A DNA stretch of 24,678 bases from NCBI GenBank assembly GCA_019649035.1, contig BMAT01010122.1, forward strand, positions 94,397 through 119,074. The letters run 5' to 3'. Numbering within the stretch: the first letter of the stretch is position 1; each line of letters opens with the position of its first letter. Below the pieces are notes generated by a model that had not been told where the DNA came from, did not search any database, and was given only the letters and a program-made list of their open reading frames with translations. The DNA comes from Elysia marginata (Eukaryota; Mollusca; Gastropoda; Plakobranchidae). Shown piece after piece: positions 17,846 to 24,678 of this stretch. The position numbers and the translations under genes were made by a program.

Positions 17846-19600
17846 GTTAAATAAATTCCAAAAGTAGAACAAATGTTTCAATACAGCAAAAACAGTGACG
17901 AAAAAAGTGGTCATAATTACAATTATGTCAAATCAAACTACAGACATGTTCAATCCAAGGTAGATCAAGGTGACCAGGGTATATATCTAAGATCGTCTTT
18001 GCTGATGTAGTTCAACATGAAGGCTATGGGCAGAACTAAGAAACTGACTACAGACAGGGAAGTCTGACTGTCTGTCTCTCCCTCTCTCGCTGACTTTCTT
18101 CTATATCAGTACATACTTAGTTTCACATAATATACAAATTCTCATCGCCTAAAAGAAAATCAAACTAAGTAATACACAGAAACTGCACCACTCCTGATAA
18201 TGTTAGTATCTCCTACATTTTTAGCAAACCAGTTGAGCAGCTGGGGACTTTCAGTGTTAGGTAGCTAATACTTATAATACTGAGTTAAAGGACTCTCAGT
18301 CTCAGGCAATTTTCTCAAAACTAGATACAAGGGTTTAGTAACCATTGGCCAGATGTATATATATCAGCATCGGATTGAAATTTTCGGAAACAGTGATCAC
18401 TATTCGTTTCAGAAATGTTTGCTGCTTCAGAATATTATAATATGCATATTACATCTCAATATACCCCCCAAATCGTCTTAAGATTAAAATTTCTCAGATG
18501 CCTTGTTGTAAAACTTTCTTTCAAATACAAGTAAAGACTAGTTAGCAAAACTCACAATCAATCCTTTAATAAAAAACAATGATGGAACACAACACCTACT
18601 GTTTAGAGTTACCTTTGCATCGGTTGAGGAATTAGAATTAGTTAAATCAAAGACAAAAAAATGTTCACAACTTACTCCATCTCTAGTTTTAATCTTGCTT
18701 CACGAAATTAGTAACAAGTATTGAATCATTCCGAGAACTTGTTTGTTTTTGTTTTCTTCAACAAGCGGCCCGACCAAGTTAAAGACCACACTGTATTGAC
18801 ATAGATTATCCTCTCTCATGAAAATTTTCTAAATAAATGATACCTTCAAACACATCATACAATTTACGCTAGCTTAAGACACTATGGCGCTTTTGACTTG
18901 CTAGAAAAGAAAGTAGGTAAAATCGCATCGACCATGACCTTCAAAGATAACGTCAACGATAACAAACGCCGCCTTGCCCGTTGAGAGCATCCTACACTGC
19001 TTTGCACTAACGAAAATCTAGAGCGTGTTTGACTGCTAAGGGTCCTGATGTGACTGATGTTTTTGTTGAAGTCCCCGACTACCTATCGGTATACCTGGCG
19101 CTATGGCACACTGGTTATGATATTGCGAGGGATACGGTTTGTTGAACCGAAAACATGGAGAGCACGCATGCATAATAATTATGCACGTATTAACAATGTA
19201 GGCTCAGAGCAGTGGGAAGATAATTACATAATAGCGCTTTCCTTTCACCCACTTCGATCCCTTTGCAAGTCTCTTGATTTTTCCCCGTGGCAGCGAGCCC
19301 GTCCATTGATTCCCTACCACCCCGCCCCGCGCGATAATTCTGAGGGCAGAGCCTAGCTCTAAATTGCGGTAGGCACGGGCAGAAACCAAACACACTTCTA
19401 TTTCAGTAGTCTTACGTCTCCTAAGCATGCATCAGACATACTCATACGGAGAAACTAGAGTCGATTTTATAATCTAAGCCAGGGCGATCAGATTATCCTG
19501 GATGATAACAGACTGCAGACTGGCGCGAGATGTATACGATAGTTACCGGGTGGTACAATTTAGCAGAAAAGCTTTTACGTGCCTTGACAAGGTAAACATA
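17846..19600. other. Upstream region: no supported gene
   Basis: No frame here shows recognisable protein features. A GTAAGT donor on the minus strand at 18675 follows an ATG that would be in frame with exon 1 (see findings). The part at 19200-19400 is somewhat richer in CG. An A-box-like TGGCACACTGGTTA near 19100 is too weak to call a SINE. Confidence 0.5.
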
Positions 19601-19622
19601 AACAATGTCTATGATAAATGCC

Positions 19623-19660
19623 AAAGGTCGAAAGGTCTTGGTCAAAAGGTCGAAAGGTCT
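19623..19660. repeat. Short direct repeat of a 16-mer
   Basis: AAAGGTCGAAAGGTCT occurs at 19623-19638 and again at 19645-19660, separated by six bases. Each unit contains two AAAGGTC half-units. It lies just before the 78-bp tandem duplication. Confidence 0.85.
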
Positions 19661-19681
19661 ACACCACAAGGCCGAACGTAC

Positions 19682-19836
19682 GAAACGAAACAGACCACCA
19701 ACGAAAAAAATGTTGGAAAATTAGGACTTCTGGTGTTGACCAATCGCTCCATTGATAAAGAAACGAAACAGACCACCAACGAAAAAATGTTGGAAAATAA
19801 GGACTTCTGATGTTGACCAGTCGCTCCATTGATAAA
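19682..19836. repeat. 78/77-bp tandem duplication
   Basis: Units at 19682-19759 and 19760-19836 begin GAAACGAAACAGACCACCAA and end CTCCATTGATAAA. They differ by a few substitutions and one base in an A-run. The high identity suggests a young duplication. It is upstream of the ABCA gene in non-coding sequence. Confidence 0.9.
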
Positions 19837-20335
19837 GACGAAATCCGACGTTCTAGGCCTTTGACTTTTCCTACCAAAGAATATCACTACATGTAGTAGA
19901 ACAACATCAAGTTAAACTAAGCTAGAAACTAAAAAATAGCACCATTAAGTGGTTGGGATTTTTCATTGGGAAGAAAGACATTGGGTGTTCGAAGCATTTT
20001 TTAAGTATTTGTAAAATTCAGCTTACGCCCCTGGCGAAATACTGCCCTTTCTCCAAATCAGCAGCCCTGGCACTATATTTTTATTTTTTTTTAAAAACCT
20101 GCTTTATTTTTAAAACTTGATTTTAATATATGAGATAGGTTGGCGAGTTTAAAGTATCGAAATAAGCTACAGTTGAAGAGATCGTAAGCCCTGAGATCAT
20201 CGTCAATGATGGACTGGGCTTGTAAAAATTTCAATAAATCAAATCCAAAAAAGCTTTATTAAATTATATATTACAAGAGTAAAATCCCTTGAGTTACGCA
20301 ACCCAAAGAATCAAGTCCTCTGGACTATGCATCAA

Positions 20336-20458
20336 AGTAATTGGGAATGAGAATAGAGCACAATTTAATTATGCTTCTTGCCCGCAAGCGATTGATTTCA
20401 AAGAGGAGGTTTGCCAACAGGAACGATAATTTTCGCTTTAATTTCATTCCCAATACTT
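20336..20458. repeat. Short inverted-repeat element
   Basis: ATTGGGAATGA (20340-20350) and its perfect inverse TCATTCCCAAT (20444-20454) are extended outward to about 15 bases if one base is skipped. The interior is about 93 bases long and is unremarkable. It could be a tiny MITE or hairpin; no target-site duplication is evident. Confidence 0.45.
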
Positions 20459-20824
20459 CTAATAGTTCTATACAGTGCACATGTAACAAAAGCTCATCTC
20501 ACCCATGTAAGTTGATAAGAAACGAGGGGGGCAAAAAAGAAAAATATACACGCACATCAGAACCTATTCTTCAAGCAAAGTTACCAAATTACTCGCAAGG
20601 ACAATGCCAAGCTTATAATCTTCTGTGCACACAAAGAAGCAGGTGACATATTTTGGGCTTGCAAGCAAGACAGAGTGAAACGTGACAATGGTTCCGGTAA
20701 ATGACTGTTCTTAGAACACTCTTATAACTATTCCAACACATGTATATATAAACCAAGTAAAACAACATTACATCTCAGTCCGTCTGTAACATAATTATGG
20801 TTTCGCATCGATATCGCCATGTAA

Positions 20825-20850
20825 AAACAACAACAACAACAACAACAACA
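20825..20850 (+). repeat. (CAA)n microsatellite
   Basis: About eight CAA units after an A-run, in the upstream non-coding region. Confidence 0.9.
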
Positions 20851-20992
20851 GAGTTGTATAATTTCAGGGTCAAGTTGAATGTGAGTACGCACTGCCACAC
20901 AGACAAAGGGAGGACAAAGACGGAAAGTAAAGTAGTGAGAGACACATTTAAGCAACAAAGAAGAGATTGAAAGAGTTAAAAAGAATTTTTTA

Positions 20993-21058
20993 TCTCCTCC
21001 TCCTCCTCCCCCTCCTCCTTCTTCTTCTTTTTCTTTTTCCTCCTCCTCCTTTTCCTCT
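20993..21058 (+). repeat. 66-base uninterrupted polypyrimidine tract
   Basis: Only C and T occur from TCTCCTCC through to TTCCTCT. CTCCTC blocks on both flanks surround a CTTCTTCTTTTTCTT centre, giving approximate mirror symmetry. Such tracts can adopt triplex (H-DNA) structure. Confidence 0.9.
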
Positions 21059-21271
21059 GTTGCTCTGCAAACCACCTCTGATATATTCTCACAGATTACA
21101 TATCTTACAAGATCCAGACAATTATTTGGTTTTAAATTCTCTCTTTGAAACCATCTGGATTCATCGAGTGATTTGTTATGTTAATGGTGTGTTGTTCCAC
21201 ACCCGGAAGTCAATGCGAAAATAATTTGTCAGTGGCTTTTGGTCAATGAGTGCTGTCAACTCAGAAGTCCT

Positions 21272-21685
21272 TCAATAGTCTTTCGGAATCAGGAAAAGGA
21301 TGACGAAAATGAGGAATACATTTTTGATGTACCATGCTTCTCTGTATGATTTTTGCACCCAATCAGTCGACCATAGTGACATTAAATCTTTCTCTGCGAG
21401 AAAGAAGGCAGAAGAGATCGGTAATTTCTCAAGAGCCACATGATCCTGCCGATATTTAAGTAAGAACCATTGGCCTGGTATGGGTTCATCGCTATGATTG
21501 CCATAGGGAGGTTTGCGATTCGTTACAGTTAAACGTCGCCCAAGTTTCCAGAGGGTTTGGGCCACTTTAGACAACCATTGCGAAGGAGTCGATTTCCTCA
21601 GCCTCCCCCGCCAGGCTCTAAAACCTATAGTACCAAGGCTACACTGACTGAAGCCTCTCCGTGAAGCTTTTGCTAGTACTGTAGA
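21272..21685 (-). other. Unassigned 138-codon open frame lacking an early ATG
   Basis: The minus strand is open from 21685 to a stop at 21272-21274. The only in-frame ATG lies well inside it (in DLMSLW). The translation has ordinary composition, including KLGRRLTVTNRKPPYGN, and ends in one hydrophobic run (IKNVFLIFVILFLI) that could be a C-terminal membrane anchor. It has no family I recognise. It could be an exon of an unknown gene, a relic of a repeat, or chance. A CCAAT motif lies upstream near 21748 (plus strand) and an ETS-type CCGGAAGT near 21203. Confidence 0.2.
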
Positions 21686-22199
21686 CTATTGAAGCAGTGT
21701 TACAAACACGAGCGTAATGCCTACCTATTGTTGCATCGTTGACTGCTCCAATAGGCCAGTCCAACGCAACCGTATGCCACACACCTCATGTGTATGCTGC
21801 TTCGTCTGTTGGCAAAATATCGCTCGAGTAGCTTTAAAAGTTCAAGTCTTACTTTTATAACAGAGCAACATAGTCTGTTGCAACTTTCATCTGTCATCGA
21901 AACACCTCTTAAAATTAAAAAAATAACTCTTTCAATTCCGTTTTTGATAAGTTCATTTACAGTTAAAACAAGTAATTTGCCAGTACAGTATAAATGTTTA
22001 AATACCGGTAGTATTTTGTCGCAATAGCAATACCTGTAAGAGACAGACTTAAACCTTTATATAGACTACACAAACCCCAGAAGGAAAAAAAAAATCAGTC
22101 TTTGCTTATATAATACCTTCTCAACAGTTTCAGATGTAATTACAATGTAAAACATTCGGGATTTAAAAAATTTTAATTACTTTCAATAAGATTACTATA

Positions 22200-22334
22200 C
22201 AGTGGAATCCTGATTATAAAGTCAACATCCCGGGACCGAAAGAAATGTGTTGGCTTTAACCATTACAAAAATATAAGGAAATACGAAATGGGACTGCGAA
22301 ACATTGTTTTCTTTAAAGGCTTTGGATTTCACTG
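22200..22334. mobile_element. Short pogo/Tc1-mariner-like MITE
   Basis: CAGTGGAATCC at 22200-22210 and its near-perfect inverse GGATTTCACTG at 22324-22334 (10 of 11 match) bound 135 bases. TA flanks both sides (22198-22199 and 22335-22336), the target duplication expected of Tc1/mariner/pogo transposons. The left arm continues TGATTATAAAGTCAACATCCCG, in the style of pogo/Tigger ends. It is non-autonomous: no transposase frame is present. Confidence 0.65.
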
Positions 22335-22519
22335 TACTACATTAAGCAATAATAATTATAATAAAGCTGCATACAAAACAGTGCTCCTACTACGACTTCA
22401 GTAAATTGCGCATGTCTATAACGCTACTGCTTTTGAGATCGACATCTGGTGTCTTACAGCATCATCTGCAAAAGTAATAGTTAAATCTTTACCACAACTG
22501 ACACTCTATTGCCGCAACA

Positions 22520-22691
22520 GGGACAACTACTGCTGTTGCTATTCCTCTTGATGTTCGTATTGATAAAGCTGCTGCTGCTGCTTCTACTATTACCACTACT
22601 ATATATAATACTCCTCCCCCTCCTACTACTACAACCACTTCTACCTATACTACTACTACTAGTACTACTATTACTGTACTGCTACTACTAG

Positions 22692-22772
<81 letters not shown>

Positions 22773-22830
22773 CACTACGATTACTACAACTATTTCTATT
22801 ATATTACTGCTACTACTAATACTACTACTA
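22520..22830 (+). repeat. CTA/ACT trinucleotide repeat region with pure (TAC)23 core
   Basis: Imperfect CTG, CTA, ACT and CCA trinucleotides surround an uninterrupted run of 23 TAC units at 22692-22760. Interruptions on both sides suggest an older array with one expanded pure segment. Frames across it encode Leu- or Val-homopolymers and are artefacts. Confidence 0.95.
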
Positions 22831-23004
22831 CTCTCGTAACACGTTTTGGGTTTCTTTGCTGAGAGATTTAAAGGAATCAGACCGGGTTGAGTCAGTCCTT
22901 CCAATCAATGTTTAAACTCCACTCCTCCGCTATGGGGATCAGGCAGAACGGCCTCCGTTGTTTATTATATCCTACAGTCCCCTAAGCTGCTCAAATCCGC
23001 TAAG

Positions 23005-23049
23005 TGACGTCAGCATGTAGAACGACCAATTTAGTTCGTCTTGGCGGGA
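23005..23049. promoter_or_regulatory. Candidate promoter cluster: CRE, CCAAT, E2F-like
   Basis: Within 45 bases lie a full palindromic CRE TGACGTCA (23005-23012), a CCAAT box (23026-23030) and TTGGCGGGA (23041-23049), which resembles an E2F site. The surroundings (22950-23250) contain more CG dinucleotides than the rest of the window. There is no experimental support. Orientation and target gene are unknown, although the ABCA gene is the only gene seen nearby. Confidence 0.4.
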
Positions 23050-23345
23050 TCGCTTAGTTTCCGTACCTCGTCGGATGCAGTGCTTCGAAGAGTCCGCCTT
23101 CGAACTAAGTACAACAATGGACACATCTTAATTGCGACACCCTTTTGTGTTAGGTGGTAGCTGGCCTTAGCACTATTTGTTCAATACTCAGCTTCGTTTC
23201 CATGCCAACGCGCTGGCCACGACTTCTGCGAGACTTTCAAATCGATTCCTATATATATGTATATTAAAATGAAACAAGGTCATCTAGGAAATAGACTCAG
23301 ACACACACACATAAGCGACCAGAAAAACCGCCATGGTAAAATATG

Positions 23346-23360
23346 AATAATAATAATAAT
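23346..23360 (+). repeat. (AAT)5 microsatellite
   Basis: Five AAT units in the upstream region. Confidence 0.9.
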
Positions 23361-24019
23361 ACTTACAGAATTGGTCAAATATCATATTTATCATAATATT
23401 AGTAGGACATGTATTGCTATTATTATGTCATAGTGTTATTCTGACTACTGATAACATTTTAAAATGTTAAAAAGATTTATCCCCACTTCATTATACAAGA
23501 CCTCGACTTTTGAAATGAAAGAGTTGTTTACCTCAGCTTTTTAATTTTACTTCTCTTAGATGCTATTGACAAAACCTCTTGTCTTTTCTTCATTTACGGT
23601 ACTTTATGTATGTTATTTGTCATCAAGTATTTGATGTCACAGCTCCTAAGGTCTGAACTGTTTTATCAGAAACAAATAAAACTAAGAGACGTGACGAAAT
23701 TAAATCTTATAAGCCAAATTTGAAAACTGAATAGAAATAAAAATTTCCTGTTCATTTAAAATACATCGGAAATATTTTTTTGTGCATTTCAATGTAATTT
23801 TTTTCTCTTTAGACAAGAACCAATGGCTATTTTCAGATGATGTATTTGTATAGTAAAACCGTTCGTTTTTTTTTTTTTGTTTGGTTTAATGTTACACTAT
23901 TTTACAACGGTTTAAATTATACCTATGGTAACTTTATTTTTGTATGTGTTAGCGCCATCGAGCTTATAGTGGATTTTAGGCGCTCCGTAACGGCATAAGT
24001 AAAGTATTAAAATGGTTGT

Positions 24020-24050
24020 TATTACTATTATTATTATTAATATTATTACT
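24020..24050 (+). repeat. ATT-rich trinucleotide tract
   Basis: ATT and ACT units with small interruptions, in the upstream region. Confidence 0.85.
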
Positions 24051-24390
24051 ATAAAGAGTGCTGACACTACGACTGAATCGACCAATTTTCATTCAGTGTG
24101 GTCGTCCTCAGGTAGAAAAAAAAATTAACAAAACGGCACGGATCACGAAATAATGACCGCAGTTCATGTGAGAAAATCGGAAACATCAACTGCTTCTAAT
24201 TAACTTACATCTTCTTGTGTCTAATCCCAAAGGAAGCTGCCACTGATAAGGGACAGTACTATAAGATTATTGTTTCCAATTCTATTTCGAAGTGTTCCGA
24301 AGTCTTGTCTGGTGTGTTATCAGCCAACTGCTCCAAATGCTGTTTAATCTGGTCCTTTTATTCACGTAGTTTAAAACGCGACCTTGGTAA

Positions 24391-24573
24391 TGACGTCAAG
24401 TATGTGGTATTACAGACTTTAAGCAGCAATACGTGAGTATGACGCGAACGTCTGTGGCGTCTATTTTTAGAAACTGGTTTCATTATTTTTATAGTTTCCT
24501 CAATCTGCTTTCCCGATTTTCACGTACGCGTATTGAGACACGGTGCGTGTGCTTAAAGTCTGTATTGCGCAAT
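24391..24573. promoter_or_regulatory. Candidate bZIP-responsive region: CRE and C/EBP palindrome
   Basis: A second full CRE TGACGTCA lies at 24391-24398. A perfect C/EBP-type palindrome ATTGCGCAAT lies at 24564-24573. CG dinucleotides are frequent across 24360-24620. It lies upstream, in the gene direction, of a strong minus-strand GTAAGT donor at 24208, so it could serve a distal first exon. Confidence 0.35.
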
Positions 24574-24589
24574 CTGCGACGTGAAAATC
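24515..24589. repeat. Perfect 11-bp inverted repeat around a C/EBP-type palindrome
   Basis: GATTTTCACGT (24515-24525) and ACGTGAAAATC (24579-24589) are exact inverses with a 53-base loop. The palindrome ATTGCGCAAT lies inside the loop at 24564-24573. Confidence 0.6.
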
Positions 24590-24678
24590 TCGACACATAC
24601 GTACATAGTGTATAAGCGTGGTGCCAGACAGGGCTGCATTCAGCCAAGGCAGCTTTCTTTATTGATCCTCGTCTTATC

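Noticed and set aside
17567-17914. 115-codon minus-strand frame directly upstream of exon 1
   Set aside because: It coincides with a CORE-SINE-like repeat and shows no domain or splice link to exon 1.
19057-19356. 99-codon plus-strand frame upstream
   Set aside because: No recognisable domain, no splice support, and overlapping frames on the other strand are equally long.
19682-19836. CRISPR-like repeat array
   Set aside because: Only two long tandem units without spacers, in an animal intron-bearing genome.
22509-22904. Leu-rich plus-strand and Val-rich minus-strand frames
   Set aside because: Homopolymer-like translations of the CTA/ACT microsatellite; no start context or domain.
24215-24615. 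60- and 73-codon plus-strand frames at the right edge
   Set aside because: Short, without motif or splice evidence, and within the CG-richer candidate regulatory stretch.

Overview
The window looks like nuclear DNA of an animal, most likely an invertebrate and possibly a mollusc. The phylum is inferred from repeat style and protein flavour and is weakly supported. The signs are short exons separated by AT-rich introns of about 0.3 to 3.4 kb, GT-AG splice sites throughout, tRNA-derived SINEs, MITE-like inverted repeats and many microsatellites. An 853-base run of N (10940-11792) is an assembly gap.

The only gene that can be supported lies on the minus strand and fills positions 1-17500. I rebuilt 16 consecutive coding exons by hand from splice sites, reading-frame phase and protein motifs. 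They join into one uninterrupted frame of about 813 residues: the first half of a full-size ABC transporter of subfamily A. The exons give the N-terminal FWxxLxxLLW(K/R)N-type motif and TM1, a large extracellular loop, TM2 to TM6, and a complete first nucleotide-binding domain. The domain has Walker A, Q-loop, LSGGQ signature, Walker B and H-loop in normal order and spacing. It is followed by the post-NBD regulatory stretch ending in a [14 protein letters not shown] motif. Sequence details (the [10 protein letters not shown] signature, [24 protein letters not shown], the DRKAxISxG segment) point to the ABCA5 clade (ABCA5/6/8/9/10) rather than ABCA1 or ABCA3. The second half (TMD2 and NBD2) must lie beyond the left edge.

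Layout by region: 1-5400 holds exons 9-16 (the NBD and regulatory part), with a head-to-head pair of full-length SINEs in intron 10 and a tandem duplication across the exon 13 splice donor. Positions 5400-10300 hold exons 6-8 with a GA-rich tract, an 89-bp tandem repeat, a MITE-like element and a CORE-SINE-like remnant. Positions 10300-13700 are intron 5, with another SINE, the assembly gap and a GC-richer stretch. Positions 13685-17500 hold exons 1-5.

Positions 17501-24678 lie upstream of the first recognisable coding exon. I find no convincing protein gene there. The stretch holds a CORE-SINE relic, a tandem duplication, a pogo-like MITE, large trinucleotide and polypyrimidine tracts, and two CpG-containing clusters of consensus bZIP, CCAAT and E2F-like sites that are candidate promoters. 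Two alternative upstream first exons are proposed as hypotheses. I found no previously undescribed biological system; the most interesting items are repeat insertions and duplications lying against splice sites.
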